From Microbacterium sp. LWH3-1.2 (GTDB lineage: Bacteria > Actinomycetota > Actinomycetes > Actinomycetales > Microbacteriaceae), in contig NZ_JBEGIK010000001.1 of NCBI RefSeq assembly GCF_040675855.1, positions 2,976,001-3,040,000 of the forward strand: a stretch of DNA of 64,000 nt. The letters are read 5' to 3'. This document shows, piece by piece, positions 44,943 through 53,476 of the stretch (the stretch's first letter is position 1; every line of letters starts with the position of its first letter). The translations under genes and the position numbers were made by a program. The notes beneath the pieces were generated by a model that worked only from the letters and a program-made list of their open reading frames with translations, was not told where the DNA came from and did not search any database.

Positions 44943-46564
44943 CGGGATTCCCCCTTCGTACGCTCGCGCACCACTGCGGGCGCGCGCTCCCCAGCACGAT
45001 CTTCCTGGTCCCGGAGCGGTTCGACCAGCAGCCTCGCCTCGTCGCGAAGACGCGATCGTGCGAGCTTCTCGATCGTCGACCGCGGCAGCGTGTCGACGAT
45101 CGCCACATGGACCGGGATCTTGAAGGCCGCAAGGTTGCGCCGCGCGTGCGCGAGCACCTCGTCTGCCGAGAGCGCGGCTCCGCCGGCGGGCACCACGAAC
45201 GCGACCCCGCGCTCGCCCCACACCGCGTCCGGCACGCCCACGACGGCGGCCGCCTCCACAAGCGGGTGCAGGCAGAGGGCGTGTTCGACCTCCGCCGGGG
45301 CGACGTTCTCGCCACCCGAGATGAAGATGTCCTTGAGTCGGTCGACGATGCGGTAGACGCCGGACGCGTCGCGCGATGCGAGATCGCCGGTGCGCAGCCA
45401 CTCGCCGCTCATCGCGCGGGCGGTCGCGTCGTCGTCGCCGAGGTAGCCGGCGAAGACGCTCGGACCACGCACCCACAGCTCGCCGGTGGCCTCGCCCTCC
45501 AGCGCGAGCTCCGACGCCGGGTCGACGATGCGCACCGACACGTGGGGGTAGGGCCGGCCGACCGCGCCCGGCGCCCCGGCCGCTTCCGCGGCGGGCAGGT
45601 GCAGAACATTGGGCGCCGCCTCAGTGAGCCCGTAGCCCTGCGTCAGCGGGACGCCCCGCGCCGTCCACGCCTCCTGCAGCGATGCCGGCATCGTGGCGCC
45701 GCCGACCAGGGCGAGGCGCAGGGATGAGGCATCCGTCTGCCGCCACTCGCGGTCTCCCGCGAGCAGCGCGTACTGCGTCGGCACGCCCATCATCGCGGTG
45801 ACCTGCCTGTCCTCGATCAGCCGCAGTACGCGCGCCGGCTGGAACGAGCGCTCGAGCACGACGGTCGCTCCGACCCACCACGCCAGGAGCGGCTGGCAGT
45901 TCCACGCGGCGACGTGGAACTGCGGGAGCATCGCGAGCACGACGTCGTCCTGCGTGAGCGGCAGCGCCTGCGCGAGGGCGAGATTGTTCCAGAAGCAGTT
46001 GGCGTTCGTCAGCACGACGCCCTTGGGCGCGGCCTCGCTGCCCGACGTGAAGATGACGAGCAGCGGGTCGTCGTCGCGCACCGGCCGGCGCGCCATGGGG
46101 CTCACCGCGCGAGGAACGGATGCTTCGACCCCTGTGGTTCCGAGCGCCGCGGCGCGCGGCATCCCGTCCGCGAGGCGCAGCGCCTCGCCGGCGAGCGCTG
46201 CGTGCTCGTCCTCGATCAGCACCAGAGCCGGAGCGGACCGGGTGAGCACCTCGGCGAGCTCGCGCGGAGTGAGCCGCCACGACAGCGGCACGAAGGCGAC
46301 GCCCGCGATCGCGCACGCGAAGAACGCCACGACGTGGTCGGTGGAGTTGCCCGACACCGTCGCCACGCGAGCGCCGGGCCCGTAGCCCGCCTGCCGCAGC
46401 GCCTCGGCCAGTTCCGTCGCGCGGGCCGCCAGCGTCGCATAGTCCACCGTCACGCCGCGGTCGTCGATGGCGATGCGCCCCGGCGAGCGCGTCGCCCGGT
46501 CGACGATCCACCGGCCGATCGTGTGCGGTCCGTCGTCGAGGTCGGGGTCGGCGGTCCGGCTCAT
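44939..46564 (-). CDS. Acyl-CoA synthetase (AMP-forming)
   Basis: The 541-residue ANL-family ligase has the P-loop IFTSGSEAAPKGV, LTQGYGLTEAAP, GELWVRGPSVFAGYL, the hinge DRLKDIFISGGENV and the C-terminal catalytic Lys in LPRSTIEKLARS. It activates a carboxylic acid as acyl-AMP, then acyl-CoA. Its ATG overlaps the livM stop. The acid may be a short- or medium-chain or hydroxy acid imported by the adjacent ABC system; specificity cannot be read. The tail after the Lys is longer than usual (RDEARLLVEPLRDQEDRAGE). Confidence 0.92.
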   Translation of the reverse strand: MSRTADPDLDDGPHTIGRWIVDRATRSPGRIAIDDRGVTVDYATLAARATELAEALRQAGYGPGARVATVSGNSTDHVVAFFACAIAGVAFVPLSWRLTPRELAEVLTRSAPALVLIEDEHAALAGEALRLADGMPRAAALGTTGVEASVPRAVSPMARRPVRDDDPLLVIFTSGSEAAPKGVVLTNANCFWNNLALAQALPLTQDDVVLAMLPQFHVAAWNCQPLLAWWVGATVVLERSFQPARVLRLIEDRQVTAMMGVPTQYALLAGDREWRQTDASSLRLALVGGATMPASLQEAWTARGVPLTQGYGLTEAAPNVLHLPAAEAAGAPGAVGRPYPHVSVRIVDPASELALEGEATGELWVRGPSVFAGYLGDDDATARAMSGEWLRTGDLASRDASGVYRIVDRLKDIFISGGENVAPAEVEHALCLHPLVEAAAVVGVPDAVWGERGVAFVVPAGGAALSADEVLAHARRNLAAFKIPVHVAIVDTLPRSTIEKLARSRLRDEARLLVEPLRDQEDRAGERAPAVVRERTKGESR

Positions 46565-47718
46565 GCGCGCACCTCCGCCGGCGCGTCGGCCGTCTCGGGT
46601 GCCAGCTCGGCGTCGTCGAGCTGCCGCAGCGACCCGCGCACCTTCTCGCCGCGGCGGCGCCGGACCGCAGCGTCGAGCGTTCCCGCGATACCGCCCGGGA
46701 GGAACATCACCACGACGATGAAGAGCACTCCGAAAAGGAACAGCGGCTCCGACAGCGGAATCCGCAGCACGTCGGGAAGCCCGGCGATGGCGTCGGAGCC
46801 GGCGAACACCGTGAGTCGCTGATCGAGCAGCGTGTAAAGCACACCGCCCACGATGGCACCCCAGCGGAATCCGACGCCACCCAGCACCACCATCACCAGG
46901 ACGGTGATCGTGAGGTCGGCCGACACGGACCGCGGGACGGTGCCCGACTGCAGCAGCATGTACGCCACGCCGGCGAGACTGGCGAGCCCCGCGGCGATGA
47001 CGAACACGATGAGTCGCACGCGGTACGGCGAGAGCCCGAGCACGCGCACGCGCCGCTCGTTCTCGCGCGTCGCCCGGGCGAGGTGCCCCAGACGCGAGGT
47101 GTCGACCCACAGCACCACGAGATACACCACCACGAGCACGACAAGCGTGAACCAGTACAGGTTGCGCGTGTTCACGACCCCGATGAGGAAGTCGGGCACC
47201 TGCGCCGTGTTGAGGCTGAGCCCCTCCTCGCCGCCGGTGACCTGCGAGTTGCGGCGCACGAGCACCGAGCCGGCCTGCGCGAACGCCAGCGTCACCATCG
47301 CGAACGGGATGCCCGAGACCCGCATCGACACGGCGCCGGTCACGAGCGCGATCACCATGCCGCCGATCAACGCGATGAAGACGCCGGGCCAGAGCGGCAC
47401 GCCGAAGTGCTCGAGCGCGATGCCCAGCCCGTAGGCGCCGGCGCCGAAGTAGAGAGCGTGGCCGAAGGACAGCATCCCTCCTGAGCCGAGCAGCAGGTTG
47501 TACGACAGCGCGAGCGCCGCGAACACCATGCACAGCGAGAGCAGCGCGAGCGTTCCCGGCATGTACGTCGGTGTGGGCAGGATGCCCGGCAGCGAGAGGT
47601 TGAGCAGCGGCAGCGCCGCCATGAAAGCGACGAGCAGGACGCCGACAACGGCGGGAATGAAGCGACGGATGCTGCGCGAGGAGGCGGCATGCGGGCCCTG
47701 AGCCTGTCGAAGGGTCAT
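46561..47718 (-). CDS. livM: Branched-chain amino acid-type ABC permease LivM
   Basis: The 385-residue permease has ten or so helices and the EAA-like loop RENERRVRVLGLSPYRVRLI. The first 12 residues (MTLRQAQGPHAA) come from a repeat element (47696-47714). An Arg-rich linker precedes helix 1. It pairs with LivH; ATGA overlaps join both neighbours. Its C-terminus is a charged tail (RRRRGEKVRGSLRQLDDAE). It belongs to the HAAT uptake family and may carry amino acids, amides, urea or, in this context, a hydroxy or acyl acid. Confidence 0.93.
   Translation of the reverse strand: MTLRQAQGPHAASSRSIRRFIPAVVGVLLVAFMAALPLLNLSLPGILPTPTYMPGTLALLSLCMVFAALALSYNLLLGSGGMLSFGHALYFGAGAYGLGIALEHFGVPLWPGVFIALIGGMVIALVTGAVSMRVSGIPFAMVTLAFAQAGSVLVRRNSQVTGGEEGLSLNTAQVPDFLIGVVNTRNLYWFTLVVLVVVYLVVLWVDTSRLGHLARATRENERRVRVLGLSPYRVRLIVFVIAAGLASLAGVAYMLLQSGTVPRSVSADLTITVLVMVVLGGVGFRWGAIVGGVLYTLLDQRLTVFAGSDAIAGLPDVLRIPLSEPLFLFGVLFIVVVMFLPGGIAGTLDAAVRRRRGEKVRGSLRQLDDAELAPETADAPAEVRA
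47696..47714. repeat. REP-like element CCCTGAGCCTGTCGAAGGG at the livM start
   Basis: This 19-bp imperfect palindrome belongs to a short repeat that I know from many bacterial genomes, usually between genes. Here it begins one base after the ATG and encodes TLRQAQG of LivM, so it has become coding. Confidence 0.6.
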
Positions 47719-48590
47719 GCCTTCCTCCCGAGGAGTCCGGTCGGGCGCACCAGCAGCACGAGCGCCAGCAGGATGACGACGATGAAGTCGCCGGTGCCGC
47801 CGAGGTAGAAATTGGCGAACTGCTGCAGCACCGCGACCAGCACGGATGCGACCGCGGCACCGGTGAGCGAGCCGAGGCCGCCGACGACGGTGACGATGAA
47901 CGCGAAGATGAGGAGCGTCTGTCCGAGGTGCGCCGACACGAATGTCGAGTAGTGCATCGCGAGCACCCCGCCGATTCCCGCCGCCGCGCCGCCGATCGCG
48001 AAGACCAGGGTGAACGAGCGCCGCACGTCGATGCCGAGCGCCGTCACCATCGAGCGGTTCTCGACGCCGGCGCGGATGATCATGCCGTAGCGCGTCTTCT
48101 GCAGGAACAGCACGAGGGCGGCCAGCACGAGCACCGCGGCGATCATCAGCACCCAGTAGGTGTTCGGGATGCGGGCGCCGAGCACGTTCGTCGTCTGCGT
48201 GAGCCACGGGGGTCCGCCGATGTGGATGGGGTCGGTGCCCCAGATCCCCTCGAAGAGCGCGACGGAGGCGAACGACAGGCCGACCGTCACCAGCACCTGC
48301 TCGATATGCCGCTCGTAGAGCGGGCGGATGAGCACGAACTCGGTGAGCGTCGCGAACACGGCGCCCACGCCCGCGCCGACGACGACGGACAGCAGGAACG
48401 ATCCCCACGATTCGGTGCCGAGCGCCTGCGCGACCATGAAGCCCATGAACGCGCTCAGCGTGAGGAACGCGCCGTGCGCGAAGTTGAGCACGTGCATGAG
48501 TCCGTAGATGAGGCTCAGCCCGCTCGCGACCAGGAAGTAGAGGGCGCCCAGACCGACGCCGGTGATGAGGGTGAGGACGAGGGTGCTCAT
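47715..48590 (-). CDS. livH: Branched-chain amino acid-type ABC permease LivH
   Basis: The 291-residue permease has eight or so helices with the family motifs GLSLIYGLMHVLNFAHGAF, NRSMVTALGIDVRRS and VGGLGSLTGAAVAS. It dimerises with LivM. Start ATG 48590 overlaps the livF stop. Confidence 0.95.
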   Translation of the reverse strand: MSTLVLTLITGVGLGALYFLVASGLSLIYGLMHVLNFAHGAFLTLSAFMGFMVAQALGTESWGSFLLSVVVGAGVGAVFATLTEFVLIRPLYERHIEQVLVTVGLSFASVALFEGIWGTDPIHIGGPPWLTQTTNVLGARIPNTYWVLMIAAVLVLAALVLFLQKTRYGMIIRAGVENRSMVTALGIDVRRSFTLVFAIGGAAAGIGGVLAMHYSTFVSAHLGQTLLIFAFIVTVVGGLGSLTGAAVASVLVAVLQQFANFYLGGTGDFIVVILLALVLLVRPTGLLGRKA

Positions 48591-49327
48591 GCAGCGTGCT
48601 CCACGTGGACGCCGAGGAGGCGGCGGGTGAGGTCCTCATCGTCGAGGATGTCGCGCGCCTTGCCGACGTGCGCGACGCGCCCGCCGGCGATGACGACGGC
48701 GTCGTCGGCCAGGCGGCGCACGACCTCCAGGTTCTGTTCGACCAGGAGGATCGGAACGGACGTCGACGCCTCCTGGAGGGCCTCGGCGACCTCGGCGACG
48801 ATCTTCGGGGCGAGGCCCTTGGTGGGCTCGTCGACGAGCAGCAGCCGGTTGTCGTTGAGCAGTGCCCGCGCGACCGACACCATCTGCTGCTGGCCGCCGG
48901 AGAGCGTGCCGGCCTGCTGATCGCGACGGGCGACGAGGTCGGGGAAGAGGTGCGCCACGAACTCGTGTCGCGGGTTGCGCTGTCGCTCCGCGAGAGCAAG
49001 GTTCTCGGCGACGGTGAGCTTCGAGAAGACCTCGCGGTCCTCAGGGACGTACCCGACGCCGCGCCGCACGATGCGGTGCGTCGGCAGGCCGTCGATGCGC
49101 TCGCCGGCGAGCGTCACCTCACCGCGACGCGCCATGAGCCCGAGGATGCCGCGCAGCGACGACGTCTTGCCGACACCGTTGCGGCCGAGCACCGCCGTGA
49201 TGCCGGTGGCGGGCACGTCGAACGAGACGTCCTCCACGACCTGCTGACCCGCGATGGTGCACCGAAGGTTCCGTACGGTGAGAATGGCGGCGCTGGCCGC
49301 GCCGCCCCTGGCATCGATGCTGCTCAT
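48587..49327 (-). CDS. livF: ABC transporter ATPase LivF
   Basis: The 246-residue ATPase has Walker A LGRNGVGKTSS, the signature LSGGQQQMVSVARAL, Walker B LLLVDEPTKGLAP and the LivF-typical YVPEDREVFSKLTVAENL. It energises uptake together with LivG. It overlaps both neighbours by 4 bp. Confidence 0.96.
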   Translation of the reverse strand: MSSIDARGGAASAAILTVRNLRCTIAGQQVVEDVSFDVPATGITAVLGRNGVGKTSSLRGILGLMARRGEVTLAGERIDGLPTHRIVRRGVGYVPEDREVFSKLTVAENLALAERQRNPRHEFVAHLFPDLVARRDQQAGTLSGGQQQMVSVARALLNDNRLLLVDEPTKGLAPKIVAEVAEALQEASTSVPILLVEQNLEVVRRLADDAVVIAGGRVAHVGKARDILDDEDLTRRLLGVHVEHAA

Positions 49328-50136
49328 GCCGCCTCCCCCGCCGATCCGGTGCCGAGGTACGCGCTCTGCACGAGAGGGTCGTCCATGATCCGCTGCGGCG
49401 TGTCATAGGCGATGATCGTGCCGAAATACATGACTGCGACCTTCTCGACGAGCCCCATGAGGACGTCGATATGGTGTTCCACCATCAGCAGGGTGCAGCC
49501 CTTCTCGCGCTGCATCTGGCGGATGTTGTCGACGAGCCCGGCGACGTCGCCCGAGGCGACGCCCGCCATGGGCTCGTCGAGCAGCACGATGCTCGCCTCG
49601 GTGGCCAGCAGCACCGCGATCTCGAGCTTGCGCTTGTCGCCGTGCGAGATGTCGCCCGCGAGCGCGCCACGCTTGTGACTGAGCCCGACGGCCTCGAGCT
49701 TGTCCAGCGCGACCTCCGTGGCGGCATCCGTCCGCTTCGGGAAATGCAGGAGCGAGCCCGAGCCGCCGAGCGGCACCTGGGCGGCCACACGCACATTCTC
49801 GAGCACGGACAGCTTGGGGAACAGGCTCGAGGTCTGGAAGGTGCGCCCCAGTCCCGCCCGCGCCCGCGCGGGCACCGACGCCGTCGTGATGTCTCGGTCG
49901 TCGAGCACGACGCGGCCGGCAGTGGGCTTCATGAGCCCGGAGATCACATTGAAGAGCGTGGTCTTGCCGGCGCCGTTCGGACCGATGACGCCCACGAGGG
50001 AGCCCGCGTCGACGTCGAGTTCGACGTCCTTCAGGATCGTCGCGCCGCCGATCTGCAGGCCGAGGCCCTCGATCTTCAGCGGAGATCCGCGGCGTGCGGA
50101 CTCCGCGACGGGTGCGGACGGGACTGTGGTGTTCAT
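49324..50136 (-). CDS. livG: ABC transporter ATPase LivG
   Basis: The 270-residue ATPase has Walker A GPNGAGKTTLFN, the LivG-type RTFQTSSLFPKLSVLENV, a divergent signature DISHGDKRKLEIA and Walker B IVLLDEPMAGV. The signature reads SHGDKRK rather than LSGGQ; LivG proteins commonly show such a change (LSYGxQR), so it is not a defect. The start is 19 bp from the binding-protein stop. Confidence 0.95.
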   Translation of the reverse strand: MNTTVPSAPVAESARRGSPLKIEGLGLQIGGATILKDVELDVDAGSLVGVIGPNGAGKTTLFNVISGLMKPTAGRVVLDDRDITTASVPARARAGLGRTFQTSSLFPKLSVLENVRVAAQVPLGGSGSLLHFPKRTDAATEVALDKLEAVGLSHKRGALAGDISHGDKRKLEIAVLLATEASIVLLDEPMAGVASGDVAGLVDNIRQMQREKGCTLLMVEHHIDVLMGLVEKVAVMYFGTIIAYDTPQRIMDDPLVQSAYLGTGSAGEAA

Positions 50137-50155
50137 CGTTTCGCGAAGCCCCTGA

Positions 50156-51355
50156 TCAGTCGGCTTCGGCGGGAGCGACGTCGTCCGCCGAGACGGTGTC
50201 GACGAGTTCGGGCACGAAGGTGCCGCCGTCGGCGACGAGCTTCACCTGGTACATCTCCTGGATGAGGGCGTGGTCGCCCTCCCGCACCGCCATCGTGCCC
50301 TTCGGGCCCTCGAACTCGAAGCCCTCGAGCGCCGAGACCATCGCGTCGACGTCGCCCTGGCCCTCCTGGATCGCGTGGACGATCATGATCGCCGCGTTGA
50401 AGCCGTCGGGGCTGAACAGGTCGGGCGTGCCCCCTGCGTCCTCGATCGCCTCGACCATGGCGGAGTTGACGTCGTTGTCGGGCGCCTCGGGGAAGTAGTG
50501 GTTGAGGAAGTTGATCTTCTCGGATGCCTCGCCGTAGGCGCCGAACGTCGCCGAGTCGCCGAGGCCGGTCACGACCGGGATCTCGTCGAGGACGCCCTGC
50601 TGGCTCATCGCCTGCCACATCGCGCCGGAAGTCGCACCCGCCCACGCGACGAACACGAGGTCGGGCGCGCCGGCGAGCACCTGCTGCGCGAACGGCGTGA
50701 ACTCGGTGGCGTCCTCGGCGACGAGCACGGAGTTCACGGACGCACCCTGTCCGCCGAGGATCGCCTCGACCGCCGCCACGTTGCCCTGGCCGAACGCGTT
50801 GTCCTGTGCGAACACGGTCACCGTCTTGCCCTCGATGTCGTCGAGGAACGTGCCCGCCGTCGCGACGTCCTGCGCGCTCTGGCGGCCCGAGCGGAACGTG
50901 TAGTCGTTGATGCCCGTAATCGCGTCGGCAGCGGCGGGGCCGGAGATGTAGAGCACCTTGTTCTGCTCGGCCTGCTCGGCGACGGCCAGAGCGACACCAG
51001 ATGAGGCGGTGCCGGCGATGATGTCGACGCCCGAGCCGATGAGCTCCTTGACGGCGGTGACCGCCTTGTCGGGATCGCCCGCGTCGTCGCGGTACTCGAC
51101 GTTGATCGTCGTGCCGTCGATCTCGCCGGTGCCGTCGGTGGCGTAGTCGAGCCCCGCCTTGAACGCGTCGAGGTACTGCTTGCCGTAGCCGGCGAGCGGA
51201 CCGGACTCGCTGGTGACGATGCCGACGGTGACCTCGGACGGTCCGCCGTCGGTCACCTCGCCGGACGGCGTCTCGGTGGTCGGCGCGCAGGCCGCCAGGG
51301 CGAGCGCTGCCGTGACGACCACGGAGCCCAGGAGCAACTTCTTCGTAACCCGCAT
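50156..51355 (-). CDS. ABC transporter substrate-binding lipoprotein (LivK/HAAT type)
   Basis: The 399-residue receptor has a lipoprotein signal (ALALAACAPT, lipobox LAAC), then a type I periplasmic-binding fold with GIVTSESGPLAGYGKQYLDAFKAG at its start. It is the first gene of the Liv operon and probably made in excess of the permease. It would bind the imported compound; branched amino acids are the default by family, but the enzymes downstream suggest a short-chain acid or derivative. Confidence 0.94.
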   Translation of the reverse strand: MRVTKKLLLGSVVVTAALALAACAPTTETPSGEVTDGGPSEVTVGIVTSESGPLAGYGKQYLDAFKAGLDYATDGTGEIDGTTINVEYRDDAGDPDKAVTAVKELIGSGVDIIAGTASSGVALAVAEQAEQNKVLYISGPAAADAITGINDYTFRSGRQSAQDVATAGTFLDDIEGKTVTVFAQDNAFGQGNVAAVEAILGGQGASVNSVLVAEDATEFTPFAQQVLAGAPDLVFVAWAGATSGAMWQAMSQQGVLDEIPVVTGLGDSATFGAYGEASEKINFLNHYFPEAPDNDVNSAMVEAIEDAGGTPDLFSPDGFNAAIMIVHAIQEGQGDVDAMVSALEGFEFEGPKGTMAVREGDHALIQEMYQVKLVADGGTFVPELVDTVSADDVAPAEAD

Positions 51356-51438
51356 GTGCGTGCCTTTCCCCATTGGAAGGATCTGGTGCGTGAACCGGTG
51401 CGTCGAACTCAAACATGAGATCCGATTCAGGTTCTTGC

Positions 51439-51468
51439 AATCTACGAAGGCAAGGGCGTCGAGGTCAA
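51439..51468 (-). promoter_or_regulatory. Sigma-70-type promoter of the liv operon
   Basis: TTGACC and TAGATT separated by 18 bases on the minus strand. The start codon is about 80 bp further on, so this transcript has a leader. It likely drives livK-G-F-H-M, the ligase, TetR, dehydrogenase and hydrolase genes, which are contiguous with 4-bp overlaps. Confidence 0.6.
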
Positions 51469-51535
51469 GTCGGCGACCCTGTTCCCCGACCGTCGTTACC
51501 GAATCGCGACGGTGGGGTGGGGCATCCACTTACTT

Positions 51536-51563
51536 CATACCTTTGGTATATATCAAAGGTATG
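51536..51563. promoter_or_regulatory. MarR operator palindrome
   Basis: Perfect 10-bp arms CATACCTTTG / CAAAGGTATG around an AT-rich 8-base centre (GTATATAT), ending eight bases before the MarR GTG. It would cover the promoter of the MarR-MFS operon, giving autorepression. Confidence 0.75.
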
Positions 51564-51571
51564 CTTTTTCC

Positions 51572-52030
51572 GTGACCCACGATCAGGACATCGAGACCCT
51601 CATCGTCGCCGCCCACGCGCTCACCCGCGTCGCGGCGCTCGAGACCGCCAGCGAGACCCCCGCCGCGCAGTGGCGGACGCTCACGATCCTGCGGGACCAC
51701 GGCGCGCTGCGCGTCGGTGAGCTCGCCCGCCTCAGCCGCGTGACCCAGCCCGGCATGACGCGGCTGATCGGTCACATGACCGACCACGGGCTGGTGTTGA
51801 GGACGACGGATGCCGCGGACTCGCGGGCGACGGTCGTCGAGGTGACCGCGCTCGGCCTCGAAGCGCTCCAGACGTGGCTGCTGCAGCTCACCGCCGCGCT
51901 CGCCCCGCACTTCGAGGACCTGGAACCCGATGAGTGGGAAGCCCTCCGGACGACCGCTTCCGTCCTCACGCGCACGCTCGACCGCACGCGCACCGCGTCG
52001 GCCGCCGGCACGGCCGAGGCCACCCGATGA
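51572..52030 (+). CDS. MarR-family regulator
   Basis: The 152-residue regulator has the winged helix ALRVGELARLSRVTQPGMTRLIG and MTDHGLVLRTTDAADSRAT (wing). GTG 51572 is preferred over an ATG at 51512 because a perfect palindrome fills the space between them. It overlaps the MFS gene by ATGA, so the pair is autoregulated and probably answers to a phenolic or drug-like ligand. Confidence 0.92.
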   Translation: MTHDQDIETLIVAAHALTRVAALETASETPAAQWRTLTILRDHGALRVGELARLSRVTQPGMTRLIGHMTDHGLVLRTTDAADSRATVVEVTALGLEALQTWLLQLTAALAPHFEDLEPDEWEALRTTASVLTRTLDRTRTASAAGTAEATR

Positions 52031-53259
52031 GCGCGCACGGGCACAGCACCGACTCACAATGGCGCCAGCCCGCCCAGGTGTGGGCGGTGGCGTTCGCGTG
52101 CGTCGTCGCGTTCATGGGCATCGGGCTCGTCGACCCGATCCTGCCCGCGATCGCAGAGTCGCTCGAGGCCAGCCCGGTGCAGACCGAGCTCCTCTTCACC
52201 AGCTATCTGCTGGTCACGGGTCTCGCGATGCTCGTCACGAGCTGGATATCGAGCCGCATCGGCGCGAAGGCGACCCTGCTCATCGGCCTGGCGCTCATCG
52301 TGGTGTTCGCGCTGCTCTGCTCGCTGAGCGGCAGCGTCGACGCGATCATCGGCTTCCGCGCCGGGTGGGGCCTCGGCAACGCCCTGTTCATCTCGACAGC
52401 GCTCGCGACGATCGTCGGGGCCGCGTCCGGCGGCAGCGGTGCAGCGATCGTGCTCTACGAGGCCGCACTGGGTCTCGGCATCGCGGTCGGTCCGCTCCTG
52501 GGCGGCCTGCTCGGCGAGATCAGCTGGCGCGGACCGTTCTTCGGCGTCGTGGCGCTGATGGCGATCGCGTTCGTCGCCGTGCTCGTGCTGTTGCGCGGGC
52601 CGATCGAGAAGCCGGTGCCTGTGCCGCTCTCGGCGCCCTTCACAGCGCTCCGCATTCCGTCGCTGGCCGTACTCGCCGTCGCAGCGCTGTTCTACAACAT
52701 CGGCTTCTTCGTGCTGCTCGCGTTCTCGCCGTTCCCGCTCGGCTTCGGAGCGATGGGCATCGGCTTCACGTTCTTCGGCTGGGGCGTCGCCCTCGCGATC
52801 ACGAGCGTGTGGGTCGCACCGCTGCTGCTGCGCTTCATGGCCCGCACCACCGTCATGCTCCTGACACTGCCGCTGCTCGCGATCGACCTGGTCGTCGCCG
52901 GAGTCGTCGTCGATGACGCTGCGGCGCTCGTCGCTTCGATCATCGTCGGCGGACTCCTCCTCGGTGTGATGAACACCGTGCTCACCGAGTCGGTGATGGA
53001 GGCGACCGACCTCCCCCGCTCGGTCGCCTCCTCGTCGTACTCGGCCGTCCGCTTCCTCGGCGGTGCCGCCGCTCCCCCGCTCGCCGCCCTGCTCTGGCAC
53101 CTGTACGGCCCGACCGTGCCGTATCTGTTCGCCGCCGCATCCGTCGTCGCCGCGACGGGCACGATCCTCTTGGGCCGGCGCGCGCTCGCGCGCATAGACG
53201 AGCGCGAAGCGGATGCCGCGGAGGAGGCCGCGGCGGTCCTCGTGGGCGACGCGGGCTGA
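52027..53259 (+). CDS. MFS transporter (MarR-controlled)
   Basis: The 410-residue protein has twelve helices, with MGIGLVDPILPAIAESLEAS at helix 1 and WISSRIGAKATLLIG as the loop 2-3 motif (its basic residues partly replaced). It looks like a DHA1-type exporter, and its coupling to MarR supports efflux. A terminator and tRNA-Lys follow. Confidence 0.9.
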   Translation: MSAHGHSTDSQWRQPAQVWAVAFACVVAFMGIGLVDPILPAIAESLEASPVQTELLFTSYLLVTGLAMLVTSWISSRIGAKATLLIGLALIVVFALLCSLSGSVDAIIGFRAGWGLGNALFISTALATIVGAASGGSGAAIVLYEAALGLGIAVGPLLGGLLGEISWRGPFFGVVALMAIAFVAVLVLLRGPIEKPVPVPLSAPFTALRIPSLAVLAVAALFYNIGFFVLLAFSPFPLGFGAMGIGFTFFGWGVALAITSVWVAPLLLRFMARTTVMLLTLPLLAIDLVVAGVVVDDAAALVASIIVGGLLLGVMNTVLTESVMEATDLPRSVASSSYSAVRFLGGAAAPPLAALLWHLYGPTVPYLFAAASVVAATGTILLGRRALARIDEREADAAEEAAAVLVGDAG

Positions 53260-53274
53260 GTCGCCGGAGACGGC

Positions 53275-53304
53275 AGAAGGGCGGTCCTTGCGGACCGCCC
53301 TTCT
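53275..53304. terminator. Terminator after the MarR-MFS operon
   Basis: A perfect 13-bp stem AGAAGGGCGGTCC / GGACCGCCCTTCT with a TTGC loop lies 16 bases after the MFS stop. It may also end the opposite-strand tRNA-Lys transcript. Confidence 0.85.
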
Positions 53305-53310
53305 CAGTTG

Positions 53311-53383
53311 TGCACCCCCTGGGACTCGAACCCAGAACCCACTGATTAAGAGTCAGTTGCTCTGCCGATTGAGCTAGAGGTGC
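53311..53383 (-). tRNA. tRNA-Lys (anticodon CTT)
   Basis: The reverse strand folds with acceptor GCACCTC/GGGGTGC, D arm TAGCTCAATCGGCAGAGCA, anticodon loop CTCTTAA giving CTT, and TTCGAGTCC in the T arm. A is the discriminator. CCA is not encoded. It is convergent with the MFS gene and divergent from the hisN-like gene. Confidence 0.95.
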
Positions 53384-53464
53384 GTTGTTCACGACGAGGC
53401 GAACGAGGATCAACATTAGCATCACGATCGCGTCTCGTGAAATCGAGGCGGGAGGGCCTCCGGC

Positions 53465-53470
53465 TATCCT
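53465..53470 (+). promoter_or_regulatory. -10 box of the hisN-like gene
   Basis: TATCCT ends six bases before GTG 53477, the leaderless layout. Confidence 0.45.
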
Positions 53471-53476
53471 TGATCC

